Part shown: positions 7,829-18,285 of the stretch, piece by piece | Layout: the number at the start of each line of letters is the position of its first letter | Numbering within the stretch: position 1 is the stretch's first letter | From: Halopseudomonas oceani | GTDB taxonomy: Bacteria > Pseudomonadota > Gammaproteobacteria > Pseudomonadales > Pseudomonadaceae | Assembly: GCF_002903165.1 (NCBI RefSeq) | Contig: NZ_PPSK01000010.1 | Location: forward strand, 88,802-152,801 | Direction: 5' to 3' | Length of the DNA stretch: 64,000 nucleotides | The notes under the pieces: generated by a model | Databases searched by the model: none | What the model was told of the DNA's origin: nothing | What the model saw: the letters and a program-made list of their open reading frames with translations, nothing else | Translations under genes and position numbers: made by a program

Positions 7829-7854
7829 AAACCGCCTCGTAAGGGCGGTTTTTT
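7829..7854 (+). terminator. Terminator of the original tRNA operon
   Basis: AACCGCC, loop TCGTAA, GGGCGGTT, then a run of six T. It lies about 40 bp behind the tRNA 3' fragment and before tig, so it is most simply the original tRNA-Leu terminator, now separated from its gene by the prophage. Confidence 0.85.
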
Positions 7855-8108
7855 GTTTTTGGCGTTCGTGGATTTCGCTCACTGCCTTGTGATTGTTTTT
7901 ATTTCGCTGTTTGCGTTAGCCGGGTCGCTGGAATATGACGGCCGAACGGTCCGTTTTTTTCAGTTGTGGGGTTGTATTGGGGGGCAAGGAGGCGTTGTTT
8001 TGCGCTTTATCGCTACGGTGATGACTTCTGCTATTCAAGCGACTAGAATGTCGTCCCTTTGGAATCTACCAATAATCATTTTCTTTGTCTGTTGAACGAG
8101 GACTATCC

Positions 8109-9455
8109 ATGCAAGTTTCGGTTGAAACCACTTCCGGCCTCGAGCGCCGTATGACCGTAGGCATTCCTGCCGATCGTATTGAAAACGAGGTCAACAAGCG
8201 TCTGCAGCAGACCGCCAAGCGCGCCCGCGTTGATGGTTTCCGTCCTGGCAAGGTGCCGATGAGCGTTATCCGCAAGCGCTTTGGTGCTTCCGCTCATCAG
8301 GAGGTTATCGGCGAAGTGATTCAGTCCTCCTTCTACGAAGCTGTCATGCAGGAAAAGCTGAACCCGGCTGGTGCGCCGAGCGTTGAGCCCAAGTCCATGG
8401 AAGCAGGCAAGGATTTCGAGTACATCGCTACGTTCGAAGTCTACCCGGAAGTCACTCTGGCGGGTTTTGAAACCATCAGTGTTGAGCGTCCCGAGTCGGA
8501 AGTAACTGACGCTGACGTCGACACCATGCTGGAAACCCTGCGTAAGCAAAACACCCGTTTTGAAGCGGTTGAGCGTGCTGCCGAAAACGGCGATCAGGTC
8601 ACCATCGACTTCGTTGGCAAGATCGACGGCGAAGTTTTCCAGGGTGGTACTGCCAATGGCACCAACCTGGTGCTGGGCTCTGGCCGCATGATTCCAGGCT
8701 TTGAAGAAGGTCTGGTCGGTGCCAAGGCGGGCGACAGCCTGACCCTGAACGTCACCTTCCCTGAGGATTATCAGAACCTGGATCTGGCTGGCAAGGCCGC
8801 CGAGTTCGAAACTACCGTTCAAGCGGTTGCTGCACCGGCTCTGCCGGAGCTGAATGACGAGTTCTTCGCTCAGTTTGGTGTGAACGAAGGTGGCCTGGAA
8901 GGTTTCCGCGCCGAAGTTCGTAAGAACATGGAGCGTGAACTGCGTCAGGCGATCAAGACCAAGGTCAAAGGCCAGGTCATGGACGGTCTGCTGAACACCA
9001 ACACTGTTGAAGTGCCGAAGGCGCTGATCAGCACTGAAATCGACCGTCTGCGTGAGCAGGCTGTGCAGCAGTTCGGTGGTGCCAACATTCAGGCCAGCCA
9101 ACTGCCGGCTGAGCTGTTCGAAGAGCAGGCCAAGCGCCGTGTTAGCCTGGGCCTGATCGTGGCTGAAGTCGTCAAGCAAAACGACATCAAGCCGGACAAC
9201 GATCGCGTTCGTGCGATGGTTGAAGAGCTGGCTTCTGCCTACCAAGAGCCGGAGCAGGTCATCAACTGGTACTACCAGAACGAACAGCAACTGGGCGAAA
9301 TCCAGTCGGTTGTGCTGGAAGAACAAGTCGTGGATACTGTGCTCCAGAAGGCGCAAGTGACTGATAAGAAAGTCGCTTATGAAGAGGCTGTGAAGCCGGC
9401 ACAACCTGCTCAGGTTGAAGCTGGTGAGGCCGAGGAAGCACAAGCAGGCGAGTAA
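8109..9455 (+). CDS. tig: Trigger factor, ribosome-associated chaperone and prolyl isomerase
   Basis: A 448-residue protein. The start at [14 protein letters not shown] (8109) has GAGGAC 8 bases upstream. Domain order is complete. The N-terminal ribosome-binding domain carries the signature region [17 protein letters not shown] (about residues 44-60). The FKBP-type isomerase domain lies at about 150-245 and contains [20 protein letters not shown]. The remainder is a helical chaperone domain with an acidic C-terminal tail rich in Glu and Ala. It binds near the ribosomal exit tunnel and receives nascent chains. The neighbour clpP downstream matches the standard tig-clpP-clpX-lon order. Confidence 0.98.
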   Translation: MQVSVETTSGLERRMTVGIPADRIENEVNKRLQQTAKRARVDGFRPGKVPMSVIRKRFGASAHQEVIGEVIQSSFYEAVMQEKLNPAGAPSVEPKSMEAGKDFEYIATFEVYPEVTLAGFETISVERPESEVTDADVDTMLETLRKQNTRFEAVERAAENGDQVTIDFVGKIDGEVFQGGTANGTNLVLGSGRMIPGFEEGLVGAKAGDSLTLNVTFPEDYQNLDLAGKAAEFETTVQAVAAPALPELNDEFFAQFGVNEGGLEGFRAEVRKNMERELRQAIKTKVKGQVMDGLLNTNTVEVPKALISTEIDRLREQAVQQFGGANIQASQLPAELFEEQAKRRVSLGLIVAEVVKQNDIKPDNDRVRAMVEELASAYQEPEQVINWYYQNEQQLGEIQSVVLEEQVVDTVLQKAQVTDKKVAYEEAVKPAQPAQVEAGEAEEAQAGE

Positions 9456-9475
9456 TTCGCTGCCGCTTTCCGTAA

Positions 9476-9511
9476 ACGCAAGCCAGCCTTCGGGCTGGCT
9501 TGTGCGTTTTT
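9476..9511 (+). terminator. Terminator between tig and clpP
   Basis: CAAGCCAGCC TTCG GGCTGGCTTG hairpin with a stable UUCG-type loop, extended by an outer CGCA/TGCG pairing and followed by TTTTT. It implies that clpP has its own promoter or depends on partial readthrough. Confidence 0.85.
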
Positions 9512-9542
9512 GCGACTAGCACATTCGGAGTGACAGGAATCC

Positions 9543-10184
9543 ATGACCCAAAACAGCTTTATGCAGTTGCCCCCAGACGTGAAGGCCGCAGGCGGCCTGG
9601 TCCCGATGGTGATCGAGCAGTCTGCTCGGGGTGAACGCTCCTACGATATTTATTCGCGGCTGCTGAAAGAGCGCGTGATCTTCCTCGTGGGTCAGGTGGA
9701 AGACTACATGGCCAATCTGGTTGTAGCGCAGCTGCTGTTCCTTGAGTCGGAGAATCCGGACAAGGACATCCACCTGTATATCAACTCCCCGGGCGGTTCA
9801 GTGACCGCTGGCATGGCCATTTACGACACCATGCAGTTCATTAAGCCGAACGTCAGTACCCTGTGTATTGGTCAGGCTTGCAGCATGGGTGCGCTGTTGT
9901 TGGCTGGCGGTGCTGCCGGCAAGCGATTCTGCCTGCCGCATGCGCGAATGATGATTCACCAGCCGCTGGGTGGTTTCCAGGGGCAGGCGTCTGACATCGA
10001 GATTCATGCCCGCGAGATCCTGTTCATCCGTGAGCGTCTGAATAAGGTGCTTGCTGACCACACCGGTCAGCCGCTGGACGTGATTGCGCGCGATACCGAT
10101 CGTGACCGTTTCATGAGCGGTGCCGAGGCGGTTGAGTACGGTCTCATCGATCAGGTTCTGGAATCGCGTACCAGCGCCGAGTAA
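9543..10184 (+). CDS. clpP: ATP-dependent Clp protease proteolytic subunit
   Basis: A 213-residue serine protease of family S14. The catalytic serine is S114 in GQACSMGA and the histidine is H139 in [11 protein letters not shown]. The third member of the triad is an Asp in the RDTDRDRF segment near residue 185. The oxyanion strand [10 protein letters not shown] is intact. Two heptamers form the chamber used by ClpX and ClpA to degrade unfolded or tagged proteins. The short N-terminal segment before VPMVIEQS probably is a processed propeptide. clpX follows 156 bp downstream, with its own heat-shock-type promoter in the gap. Confidence 0.98.
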   Translation: MTQNSFMQLPPDVKAAGGLVPMVIEQSARGERSYDIYSRLLKERVIFLVGQVEDYMANLVVAQLLFLESENPDKDIHLYINSPGGSVTAGMAIYDTMQFIKPNVSTLCIGQACSMGALLLAGGAAGKRFCLPHARMMIHQPLGGFQGQASDIEIHAREILFIRERLNKVLADHTGQPLDVIARDTDRDRFMSGAEAVEYGLIDQVLESRTSAE

Positions 10185-10275
10185 AGGTTGTTTAACGCCG
10201 GCGTGCCCTGTGCGCCGTACCTTGGCCGTTGGCGGGTATGGTGCTGTATAGCCGGTGCAAGTTGATCGGGTCGCA

Positions 10276-10304
10276 CTTGCAAAGTGGGAATAATGCCCCC
10301 ATCT
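10276..10304 (+). promoter_or_regulatory. Sigma-32 (RpoH) type promoter for clpX
   Basis: CTTGCAA (10276-10282), a 14-bp spacer, then CCCCATCT (10297-10304). This is one mismatch from the known RpoH pattern CTTGAAA-N11-16-CCCCATNT. It lies 36 bp before the clpX start codon. Confidence 0.75.
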
Positions 10305-10340
10305 TTGTATTTGAGAGCGATTCAAGAGTAGGGGTTTTCG

Positions 10341-11624
10341 ATGACCGATATGACTGGGAAGGGCGACGACAACGGCAAACTGCTGTATTGCTCCTTCTGC
10401 GGCAAGAGCCAGCATGAAGTGCGCAAGCTGATTGCCGGCCCCTCCGTGTTTATCTGCGATGAGTGCGTTGATCTGTGCAACGACATCATTCGCGAAGAAG
10501 TGCAGGAAAGTCAGATTGAGAGCAGTCAGCAGAAGCTGCCGACGCCGGTCGAAATTTGCTCGATTCTGGACCAGTACGTGATTGGTCAGCAGCGGGCTAA
10601 GAAAGTGCTGTCTGTTGCGGTCTACAACCACTACAAGCGTTTGAATCAGCGTCAGGGCAAGGACGACGTTGAGCTGGGTAAGAGCAATATTCTGCTGATC
10701 GGTCCGACAGGGTCAGGTAAAACTTTGCTGGCCGAAACGCTGGCCCGGTTGCTGAACGTACCCTTTACCATCGCTGATGCCACCACCCTGACCGAAGCGG
10801 GCTATGTCGGTGAGGATGTCGAGAACATCATTCAGAAGTTGCTGCAGAAGTGCGACTACGATGTCGAGAAGGCCCAAATGGGTATTGTCTACATCGACGA
10901 GATCGACAAGATTTCGCGCAAGTCTGACAACCCGTCCATCACCCGCGACGTATCGGGTGAGGGTGTGCAGCAGGCGCTGCTGAAACTGATTGAAGGCACC
11001 GTTGCCTCGGTTCCGCCGCAAGGTGGCCGTAAGCACCCGCAACAGGAGTTTCTGCAGGTCGATACCCGCAACATCCTGTTTATCTGCGGCGGTGCGTTTG
11101 CTGGTTTGGAGAAGGTCATTCGTGATCGCTCCGAGAAAAGCGGTATCGGTTTCAACGCGACCGTGCGCAGCAACGATGCCGGCAAGAAGGTGGGTGACAC
11201 CTTGAAGGATGTCGAGCCGGACGATCTGGTGCGTTTTGGTCTGATCCCGGAATTCGTTGGCCGTCTGCCGGTGATTGCGACGCTGAATGAGCTGGACGAG
11301 GATGCCTTGATCCAGATTCTGACCGAGCCGAAAAACGCGCTTACCAAGCAGTATGCGCGGCTGTTCGATATGGAAGACGTGGAGCTGGAGTTCCGCACCG
11401 ATGCGCTGAAGGCAATTGCTTCCCGTGCACTGGAGCGCAAGACCGGCGCCCGTGGCCTGCGTTCCATTCTGGAGAGCGTGCTGCTGGAAACCATGTACGA
11501 AATCCCCTCTGCTGAGAACGTCAGCAAGGTGGTCATCGACGAGAACGTTATCAGTGGCGATGCCAAGCCGCTGCTGATCTATGAGACGCCGGAGCAGCCG
11601 CCCAAGGCGGTCCCCGAAGACTGA
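10341..11624 (+). CDS. clpX: ATP-dependent Clp protease ATP-binding subunit ClpX
   Basis: A 427-residue AAA+ unfoldase. An N-terminal C4 zinc-binding domain is visible, with CSFCGK near residue 16 and CDECVDLC near residue 40. Next come Walker A GPTGSGKT (about residue 120), the pore loop GYVGEDV and Walker [10 protein letters not shown] (about residue 185). The C-terminal small domain carries [12 protein letters not shown] (sensor-2 Arg). ClpX recognises tagged substrates, unfolds them and feeds them to ClpP. A terminator follows, so lon is transcribed separately. Confidence 0.98.
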   Translation: MTDMTGKGDDNGKLLYCSFCGKSQHEVRKLIAGPSVFICDECVDLCNDIIREEVQESQIESSQQKLPTPVEICSILDQYVIGQQRAKKVLSVAVYNHYKRLNQRQGKDDVELGKSNILLIGPTGSGKTLLAETLARLLNVPFTIADATTLTEAGYVGEDVENIIQKLLQKCDYDVEKAQMGIVYIDEIDKISRKSDNPSITRDVSGEGVQQALLKLIEGTVASVPPQGGRKHPQQEFLQVDTRNILFICGGAFAGLEKVIRDRSEKSGIGFNATVRSNDAGKKVGDTLKDVEPDDLVRFGLIPEFVGRLPVIATLNELDEDALIQILTEPKNALTKQYARLFDMEDVELEFRTDALKAIASRALERKTGARGLRSILESVLLETMYEIPSAENVSKVVIDENVISGDAKPLLIYETPEQPPKAVPED

Positions 11625-11637
11625 TCGTCGATGTTGC

Positions 11638-11668
11638 AACGCCGCCCTCGGGCGGCGTTGTTGTTTCC
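11638..11668 (+). terminator. Terminator after clpX
   Basis: AACGCCGCCC / GGGCGGCGTT hairpin directly after the clpX stop codon, followed by GTTGTTT. The stem is strong and the T tract is interrupted. Confidence 0.75.
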
Positions 11669-11713
11669 GGGCTGCCATTGTGCAATCTGTTTGTCATTGA
11701 TGCTGTTCCCGCG

Positions 11714-11742
11714 CTTGTAATTTTCCGCAGCAGCCCCCATGT
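11714..11742 (+). promoter_or_regulatory. Sigma-32 (RpoH) type promoter for lon
   Basis: CTTGTAA (11714-11720), a 14-bp spacer, then CCCCATGT (11735-11742). The layout equals that of the clpX promoter and fits the known heat-shock control of lon. Confidence 0.75.
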
Positions 11743-11810
11743 TGAAAACATGACATCTTCAAGTATCGGTGCCGCATTGCAGGGTACCCTTCACCGAGCG
11801 AGCCTCTGCC

Positions 11811-14210
11811 ATGACGACTTCTAGCGAATTCCCGCTCCTGCCACTGCGTGATGTGGTGGTGTATCCCCATATGGTCATCCCGCTGTTTGTCGGGCGTGAC
11901 AAATCCATTCAGGCGCTCGACGCGGCGATGTCGAGTAATAAGCAGGTGCTATTGGTCGCCCAGCGGGATCCGGGTGACGACGATCCGGGTCGTGATGGCC
12001 TCTACGAAATGGGCACCCTGGCCACCATTCTGCAACTGCTGAAACTGCCCGACGGCACAGTGAAGGTGCTGGTCGAAGGTGAGCGTCGTGCCCGTATTAC
12101 CGAACTGGACGACACCGGCAATTATCAGCGCGCAGAGGTCGACCTGCTGGACGACTCCGCACTGGATGAGCGCGAGTCCGAAGTGCTGGTGCGCAGCCTG
12201 ATGAGCCAGTTTGAGCAGTTCGTGCAGCTCGGCAAGAAAGTGCCGGCCGAAGTCGTCTCTTCACTGTCCAGCATCGACGAGCCCGGCCGTCTGGTCGACA
12301 CCATGGCGGCGCATTTGTCGCTAAAACTGGATGAAAAGCAAAAGATTCTGGAAGTCCTGCCACTGCGTGATCGGGTTGAGCATGTGCTCGGCGTGCTCGA
12401 TGGTGAAATCGATCTACTGCAGGTCGAGAAGCGCATCCGTGGCCGGGTCAAGAAACAGATGGAGCGCAGCCAGCGCGAGTATTACCTCAACGAGCAGATG
12501 AAAGCCATCCAGAAGGAGATGGGGAATCTGGAGGACGGACACAGTGAGTTCGATGACCTGCGTCGCAAGATTGACGATGCAGGGATGACCGAAGAGGCGC
12601 TGGCCAAGGCGAACGCCGAGTTGAACAAGCTGAAGATGATGTCGCCCATGTCGGCAGAAGCCACGGTGGTCCGCTCCTACATCGATTGGCTGACGGGCGT
12701 GCCGTGGAAGAAGGCGACCAAGGTCAAGCATGACATCCAGCGCGCCGAGAAGGTACTGGAGACCGATCACTATGGCCTGGAAGAGGTCAAAGAGCGCATT
12801 CTCGAGTATTTGGCGGTGCAGAAGCGGGTACGCAAGCTGAAAGGCCCTGTGCTGTGTCTGGTGGGCCCTCCGGGCGTTGGTAAGACGTCTCTGGGTGAGT
12901 CACTGGCGCGTGCGACCAATCGCGAGTTTGTGCGCATGGCGCTGGGTGGCGTGCGTGATGAGGCCGAAATTCGTGGTCACCGTCGTACCTACATCGGTTC
13001 GATGCCGGGCAAATTGATTCAGAAAATGACCAAGGCCGGGGTGAAGAACCCGCTGTTCCTGCTCGATGAGATCGACAAGATGGGGCAGGACATGCGCGGC
13101 GATCCGTCCTCAGCCCTGCTCGAAGTGCTCGACCCGGAGCAGAATCACGCCTTCAACGATCACTATCTGGAAGTCGATTACGACCTGTCTGATGTGATGT
13201 TCATCTGCACCTCTAACTCGATGAACATTCCCGCCCCGTTGCTGGACCGGATGGAAATTATCCGCATCCCGGGTTACACCGAAGATGAAAAGATCAATAT
13301 TGCCCAGCGCTATCTGGTGCCGAAGCAGACCAAGAACAACGGTCTGAAAAAAGGCGAGCTTACCTTCACCCTTGAATCGCTGCGTGACCTGATTCGCTAC
13401 TACACCCGTGAAGCGGGTGTGCGTGGCCTGGAGCGCCAGATCGCCAAGGTCTGCCGCAAGGTGGTCAAGGAGCAGGCAACTGAACGCAAGCCCAAGCCGG
13501 TAGTGCTGGACGAGGCGCTGCTGGAGCATTATCTGGGCGTGCGCAAGTTCAAGTACGGCCTGGCCGAGGAGAGCGACCAGGTCGGTCAGGTAACCGGTCT
13601 GGCGTGGACCCAGGTTGGTGGTGAATTGCTCAGTCTGGAGGCGGTTGTGGTGCCGGGCAAGGGTCGTCAGATCAAGACCGGTTCGCTGGGTGACGTCATG
13701 CAGGAATCCATCAGCGCGGCGCTGACCGTGGTGCGGAGTCGCGCTGCGAGTCTTGGTATCGCGGCTGATTTTCACGAGAAGAACGACATCCATATCCACG
13801 TGCCGGAAGGCGCGACGCCGAAGGATGGTCCGAGCGCTGGTATCGGCATGTGTACCGCGTTGGTATCCGCGTTGACTGGTATCCCGGTGCGGGCAGATGT
13901 TGCCATGACCGGCGAAATTGCGTTGCGCGGTCAGGTTCTGCCGATTGGTGGTTTGAAGGAGAAGTTGCTGGCTGCGCACCGCGGCGGCATCCGTACCGTG
14001 ATCATTCCACATGACAATTTACGTGATCTGAAAGAGATTCCTGAGAAGATCCTCCAGGATATCGAGGTTAAACCGGTAAAATGGATTGACGAAGTGTTGG
14101 CTATTGCGCTGCAATACTCGCCGGAGCCCTTGAAAGAAGGGGTTGAAGAGATGGTGGCAAAGGATGACAATCGCGAGACTGATGAAAAGGGACGCATCAG
14201 TACTCACTGA
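11811..14210 (+). CDS. lon: ATP-dependent protease Lon
   Basis: A 799-residue protease started at [20 protein letters not shown] (11811); the codons upstream in frame are leader. The domains are all present: an N-terminal LON substrate-binding domain (about 1-200), a coiled coil with [17 protein letters not shown], and an AAA+ module with Walker [10 protein letters not shown] (near residue 355) and FLLDEIDKM. The C-terminal Ser-Lys protease domain has the catalytic serine in [10 protein letters not shown]. Lon degrades misfolded and regulatory proteins in the cytoplasm. A heat-shock promoter is visible upstream, and hupB follows as in other Pseudomonas. Confidence 0.98.
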   Translation: MTTSSEFPLLPLRDVVVYPHMVIPLFVGRDKSIQALDAAMSSNKQVLLVAQRDPGDDDPGRDGLYEMGTLATILQLLKLPDGTVKVLVEGERRARITELDDTGNYQRAEVDLLDDSALDERESEVLVRSLMSQFEQFVQLGKKVPAEVVSSLSSIDEPGRLVDTMAAHLSLKLDEKQKILEVLPLRDRVEHVLGVLDGEIDLLQVEKRIRGRVKKQMERSQREYYLNEQMKAIQKEMGNLEDGHSEFDDLRRKIDDAGMTEEALAKANAELNKLKMMSPMSAEATVVRSYIDWLTGVPWKKATKVKHDIQRAEKVLETDHYGLEEVKERILEYLAVQKRVRKLKGPVLCLVGPPGVGKTSLGESLARATNREFVRMALGGVRDEAEIRGHRRTYIGSMPGKLIQKMTKAGVKNPLFLLDEIDKMGQDMRGDPSSALLEVLDPEQNHAFNDHYLEVDYDLSDVMFICTSNSMNIPAPLLDRMEIIRIPGYTEDEKINIAQRYLVPKQTKNNGLKKGELTFTLESLRDLIRYYTREAGVRGLERQIAKVCRKVVKEQATERKPKPVVLDEALLEHYLGVRKFKYGLAEESDQVGQVTGLAWTQVGGELLSLEAVVVPGKGRQIKTGSLGDVMQESISAALTVVRSRAASLGIAADFHEKNDIHIHVPEGATPKDGPSAGIGMCTALVSALTGIPVRADVAMTGEIALRGQVLPIGGLKEKLLAAHRGGIRTVIIPHDNLRDLKEIPEKILQDIEVKPVKWIDEVLAIALQYSPEPLKEGVEEMVAKDDNRETDEKGRISTH

Positions 14211-14290
14211 TAGGACCATCAGAGTTTGGTGGGTGATGGATTCCGCTGTGGATGCTTTCACTGACCCGTCCAGAGTGCCATTGGCACTCC

Positions 14291-14320
14291 TTGACACGGT
14301 TTTTGACCGCTTGCTATAAA
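14291..14320 (+). promoter_or_regulatory. Sigma-70 promoter for hupB
   Basis: TTGACA (14291-14296), an 18-bp spacer and TATAAA (14315-14320). The start codon is about 100 bp downstream, leaving an untranslated leader of roughly that length. Confidence 0.75.
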
Positions 14321-14425
14321 GCGGCTTCGACCTATGCAGGTATGCTGACTGGCCACAGCTTTGCTAAGACCAAAAGCTTACATAATGACTAACAACTCAT
14401 TGAACTAGATATAAGGGGACTTAGA

Positions 14426-14698
14426 GTGAACAAGTCTGAACTGATTGATGCCATCGCCGCATCTGCCGATATTCCGAAAGCTGCTGCCGGTCGTGCTCTG
14501 GACGCCGTCATTGATTCCGTTACCGGTGCTCTGAAAGACGGTGATTCGGTTGTTCTGGTAGGTTTCGGTACTTTCGCAGTCAAAGAGCGTGCCGCTCGCA
14601 CTGGTCGCAACCCGCAGACTGGTCAGCCGATCGAGATCAGCGCAGCCAAGATCCCCAGCTTCAAGGCTGGCAAGGCTCTGAAGGACGCCGTTAACTGA
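14426..14698 (+). CDS. hupB: DNA-binding protein HU-beta
   Basis: A 90-residue histone-like protein with GTG start and AAGGGGA upstream. The fold is clear: [20 protein letters not shown] helices, then the [21 protein letters not shown] beta arm split by the intercalating proline, and [19 protein letters not shown] at the end. HU compacts and bends DNA as a dimer. The position behind lon is the standard one for hupB, which separates it from the hupA paralogue. Confidence 0.97.
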   Translation: MNKSELIDAIAASADIPKAAAGRALDAVIDSVTGALKDGDSVVLVGFGTFAVKERAARTGRNPQTGQPIEISAAKIPSFKAGKALKDAVN

Positions 14699-14805
14699 TC
14701 GCGTCCCTGATCTGATGTGACGCATCCCGGTTGTTGGGATGCGCTTCGGGACCGGTAACCAGACTGCCAGCGATGGCTTCTCCAGCTGGTCTCGACAGTT
14801 AGCAG

Positions 14806-14836
14806 AAAGGCGCATCAATGTGATGCGCCTTTTTTG
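14806..14836 (+). terminator. Terminator after hupB
   Basis: AAAGGCGCATCA, a 3-base loop, TGATGCGCC and a run of T: a 12-bp stem with an excellent U tract. It separates hupB from ppiD. Confidence 0.92.
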
Positions 14837-14917
14837 TTGGACAAATAAAAAAGCGACGCCGGAACCATTTCGGAGGCCGAAGGCCTTAAAGTCGTACTCT
14901 GCAGACGCTTCGGGGGC

Positions 14918-16807
14918 ATGATGCTGCAAACAATGAGGGACAATGCACAGAGCTGGGTCGCCAAGGTGATCGTCGGCATCATCGTGCTGATTTTTGCGCT
15001 GACAGGATGGGAATCCATCAACCGCTTTACCAACAAGGCGGATGAAGCAGCCGAGGTCAACGGTGAGCCGATTTCGAAGCTGGAGCTTGAGCAGGCCGTT
15101 GCTCTGCAGCGCCGCCAGTTGATGCAGCAGCTGCAGCAGATGGGCAGTCAGTTTGATCCGAGCATGATCGATGAAGCCTTCCTGCGCAGCACCGTGCTGG
15201 ACGGCATGATTGAACGCTCTGTATTGATTCAGGGAGCTCAGGAAGCGGGTTTCCAGATTTCCGATCAGATGATCGATCAGTTGATCCTGAGTACGCCGGA
15301 CTTTCAGGTTGACGGCAAGTTTGACGCCAACCGTTTTGATGTGGTGATTCGCAACATGGGGATGCCATCGCGTATGGCCTTCCGTGACCTGGTGCGTCAG
15401 CAGTTGCTGATTACCCAGTATCGCAATGGATACGAGGCCACCTCCTTTGCCACGCCGCTGGAGAGTAAGCAGTTAGCTGCGCTGGAGAACCAGACTCGTG
15501 ATTTTGCTGCGTTGGCAATGCCGGTCGACGATGTTGACACCGAAGTAACTGATGCCGAGGTGGAAGCCTATTACGCTGCTAATGCGCAGCAATTCATGAC
15601 CCCTGAGCGAGTAGTGCTGAATACGCTGACACTGTCACGCAAGAGTTTCTTCGACCAGGTCGAGGTCGATGACGAGGCTGTTCAGCAGCTCTACGAGCGT
15701 GAAATCGGCAATCTTGCCGAGCAGCGTCGCGCCTCGCATATTCTGGTTGAGATCGGCGACGACGAGGCTGCTGCCAAGGCACGCATCGATGAGGCTGCAG
15801 CGCGTATTGCGGCTGGTGAGGACTTTGCCAAGGTCGCTGAAGAAATGTCAGATGACACCGGCAGCTCCCGTGATGGCGGTGATCTGGGCTACATCGTTAA
15901 GGGTAGCTTCGACCAAGCGTTTGATGACGCGCTGTTTGCGTTGCAGCCGGGCGAAGTGTCCGCGCCAGTGCGCACCAGCTATGGCTTCCAATTGGTCAAG
16001 CTGACCGATCTGAAGGCGCCGGAAGTGCCTTCGTTGGACTCCATGCGTGATCAACTGGTCCAGGAACTGAAGACCGAGCAGGTCGAACGCAGCTTTGTTG
16101 ATGCTTCCCAGCAACTGGCCAATCTGGCTCATGAAGCCCCAGACCTGGCAGAGCCTGCCGCTGCGCTTGGCCTGACTGTTGAGACGCTGGGGCCGGTCGA
16201 GCGTCTCGGTGGTGAAGGCCTGGCGGCCAACCCGAAGGTGATGAACGCAGCGTTCAGCGATGATGTTCTGAACAACGGATTCAACAGTGATCTGATTGAG
16301 CTGGACGCTGACACCGTGGTGGTCATTCGGGTGAAGCAGCACCTCACGCCGGAGCAGCGCCCACTGGCGGACGTTAGTGCAGACATCCGTACCCAACTTG
16401 CCCATACCAAGGCTGAGCAAGCCGCTGCTGAGAAGGCTGATCAACTGGTTGAGCAATTGCGTTCGCAGGCGCTGACCGTTGACGCGGCGGCTGAGCAGGC
16501 GGGCCTCGAGTGGCAGCAGCACGAAGCGGTTGGTCGTGGTGAAAACCAGATTGACCAAGCCCTGCTACGTAATGTCTTTGCCATGCCGAAGCCTGAGGCC
16601 GACAAGCCGGTCTACGCCAGCTTCAAGCGTGCGGCAGGCGGCTACTGGCTGGTCGTGCTGAACGGTGTTTCGGTTGCTGAAGACGTGCAGTCGGCGGAAG
16701 GTGGCGCGGATCAGTATGGTCTGTTTGTTGCCGGTCAGTCGGGACAGCAGGACTTTGCCGCAGCCCAGCAGCAGTTGCGCAGTGAAGCCGAGGTTGAGCG
16801 TTACTGA
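14918..16807 (+). CDS. ppiD: Periplasmic folding chaperone PpiD (SurA/PpiC-like peptidyl-prolyl isomerase)
   Basis: A 629-residue protein with two ATG codons at the start (14918 and 14921). A single N-terminal membrane anchor (VIVGIIVLIFALTGW, about residues 18-32) is followed by a long periplasmic part. The SurA_N-like domain spans about 35-200. The parvulin domain runs from RASHILVEIG to YGFQLVKL (about 275-365), with the central GDLGYIVKGSFD. PpiD helps outer-membrane and secreted proteins leave the Sec translocon. Parvulin active-site residues are often degenerate in PpiD, so isomerase activity is not assured. Confidence 0.95.
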   Translation: MMLQTMRDNAQSWVAKVIVGIIVLIFALTGWESINRFTNKADEAAEVNGEPISKLELEQAVALQRRQLMQQLQQMGSQFDPSMIDEAFLRSTVLDGMIERSVLIQGAQEAGFQISDQMIDQLILSTPDFQVDGKFDANRFDVVIRNMGMPSRMAFRDLVRQQLLITQYRNGYEATSFATPLESKQLAALENQTRDFAALAMPVDDVDTEVTDAEVEAYYAANAQQFMTPERVVLNTLTLSRKSFFDQVEVDDEAVQQLYEREIGNLAEQRRASHILVEIGDDEAAAKARIDEAAARIAAGEDFAKVAEEMSDDTGSSRDGGDLGYIVKGSFDQAFDDALFALQPGEVSAPVRTSYGFQLVKLTDLKAPEVPSLDSMRDQLVQELKTEQVERSFVDASQQLANLAHEAPDLAEPAAALGLTVETLGPVERLGGEGLAANPKVMNAAFSDDVLNNGFNSDLIELDADTVVVIRVKQHLTPEQRPLADVSADIRTQLAHTKAEQAAAEKADQLVEQLRSQALTVDAAAEQAGLEWQQHEAVGRGENQIDQALLRNVFAMPKPEADKPVYASFKRAAGGYWLVVLNGVSVAEDVQSAEGGADQYGLFVAGQSGQQDFAAAQQQLRSEAEVERY

Positions 16808-16826
16808 GCAGGCGATTGTCCGCATT

Positions 16827-16852
16827 GAAAAAGGCGCTTCGGCGCCTTTTTT
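16827..16852 (+). terminator. Terminator after ppiD
   Basis: AAAAAGGCGC TTCG GCGCCTTTTTT: a symmetrical hairpin with T run on the plus strand and A run upstream. Confidence 0.92.
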
Positions 16853-16982
16853 CATGGCTTGGATGTGGGGCTCGAGAGCGCAAGGCAGAGGACCGGGGGC
16901 GCAAGGCAGGTCTTCACAGGTTGGAGGGCAGGTGTCCCTGCGGTGGACCGTTTGCTTTCAGCTTGCACTGATGTCCGTGCTG

Positions 16983-17028
16983 AGCAAAAAAAACCGCTGC
17001 GACCAATCGGGGATGGCGCAGCGGCAAA
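16983..17028 (-). terminator. Terminator of the OprD-family porin gene
   Basis: On the minus strand, CCGCTGCG, a loop of about 18 bases, CGCAGCGG and a run of eight T. It lies about 40 bp behind the porin stop codon. Confidence 0.8.
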
Positions 17029-17067
17029 ATTCCAGGCAATCGTGTGGGGGGCCTGGATGGAGCAGTA

Positions 17068-18285
17068 TTACTTCAGGGCAATGCTGTAGCTCAGGATCAG
17101 GCGGTTCTCATCGATGTCGCGGGTGGCGTCGGAACGCACCATGGCGTTACGCCAGCGTACGGCCAGATTCTTGAATGTGCCGCTCTGGACGGTGTAGCTG
17201 ACGTCGATATCGCGCTCCCACTCGCTGCCATCATTGCCGGCTACCTGGAAGTTGTCACCGCTGACATAGCGGGCAAATGCGCTCAATCCGGGGACGCCTA
17301 GCGATGCAAAGTTGATGTCGTAGCGCGCCTGCCAGGACTGCTCATCGGCGCGGGTGAAGTCGAGGATCTGCACATAGTTGACGATGTACGGATCGGTCTC
17401 GGCCAGGTATGGGAAGGCGGTATCCCCGTCACTGTCCTGATAGCCCAGTCGGAAAGTGTGCGGGCCGGTGGCTGCGGACAATGTCAGTGAGGTCAGTTGG
17501 TGGTCAATGTCGATGGGCTGGTTGCCATCGTCACTGCTATCAAACCAGGCAAGGTTGACGCCGAGCTTCCAGTCTCCCACCGGCTGGGTGTGAATCAGGT
17601 TGATCAGGTTCTGGTTGTAGACGTCCTGCAGTTCCGCACGCCAGAGCCCAATGGTGGTGTTTTTACTGTTGAAGGCGTAGCTACCGCCCAGGTAGTTGAA
17701 GCGGTCAGAGGCGCCGCCAACGGTGGCGCGTATGTCTTCACGGTTGCTGCTGTTGCGGTAGTTGACCTCACGCAATTGTCCGGCCTGAACATCGAGATTC
17801 TCGATTTCGTTCATGGACAAACTGGCGCCAGTGAAACTCTGCGGGAGAAGGCGGGAATCGCCGGAGCTGACGACTGGCAGTTTGGGCATCAGGCCGCCAA
17901 CCTTGAGGACGGTGTTGGACAGGCGCGCCTTGAGCGCGGCGGTGGCTTCGCTATAGCTGTCCTTGCCTTCATCACCATAGCTGTTGGCCAGCAATCCTGA
18001 GCCGGCGCGCTCGTCATCGGAGTCCAGCTTCAGACCGAGGCCAGCGTAGACGTCGACACCGAATCCCAGTGCGCCAGGGGTGTAGCCGGATTCTGCTTTG
18101 AAGATGAAGCCTTGGGCCCATTCCTCGGCCTTGGACTGTGCACCGGGGTCTCTGAAATCGCGATTGAAGTAGAAATTGCGCAGTTGCAGGGACGCGGTGG
18201 CGTCGTCTGCGAATCCCGCGGCCTGGGTGTTGCCGCAGGCAATCGCCGCGGTAACGGCGAGCGCTAGGGGAGTCACATGCTTCAT
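17068..18285 (-). CDS. OprD family outer-membrane porin
   Basis: A 405-residue protein with a Sec signal peptide (MKHVTPLALAVTAAIACGN, cleavage after TQA). The mature part opens with FADDATASLQLRNFYFNRDF and continues with EEWAQGFIFKAESGYTPG, both strongly typical of OprD-family porins. Alternating beta-strand patterns run to the C-terminus. OprD/Occ porins form 18-stranded monomeric channels for amino acids or small carboxylates. The substrate here cannot be told. AGGAGAAT stands just before the ATG. The gene stands alone between two terminators or gaps. It is slightly shorter than many Pseudomonas members (about 420-445). Confidence 0.93.
   Translation of the reverse strand: MKHVTPLALAVTAAIACGNTQAAGFADDATASLQLRNFYFNRDFRDPGAQSKAEEWAQGFIFKAESGYTPGALGFGVDVYAGLGLKLDSDDERAGSGLLANSYGDEGKDSYSEATAALKARLSNTVLKVGGLMPKLPVVSSGDSRLLPQSFTGASLSMNEIENLDVQAGQLREVNYRNSSNREDIRATVGGASDRFNYLGGSYAFNSKNTTIGLWRAELQDVYNQNLINLIHTQPVGDWKLGVNLAWFDSSDDGNQPIDIDHQLTSLTLSAATGPHTFRLGYQDSDGDTAFPYLAETDPYIVNYVQILDFTRADEQSWQARYDINFASLGVPGLSAFARYVSGDNFQVAGNDGSEWERDIDVSYTVQSGTFKNLAVRWRNAMVRSDATRDIDENRLILSYSIALK

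Noticed and set aside
7802..8095. 97-codon open frame between the tRNA terminator and tig
   Set aside because: It starts upstream of the tRNA terminator hairpin and translates it (FLFLAFVDF-like hydrophobic string comes from the T run). No sensible start signal.
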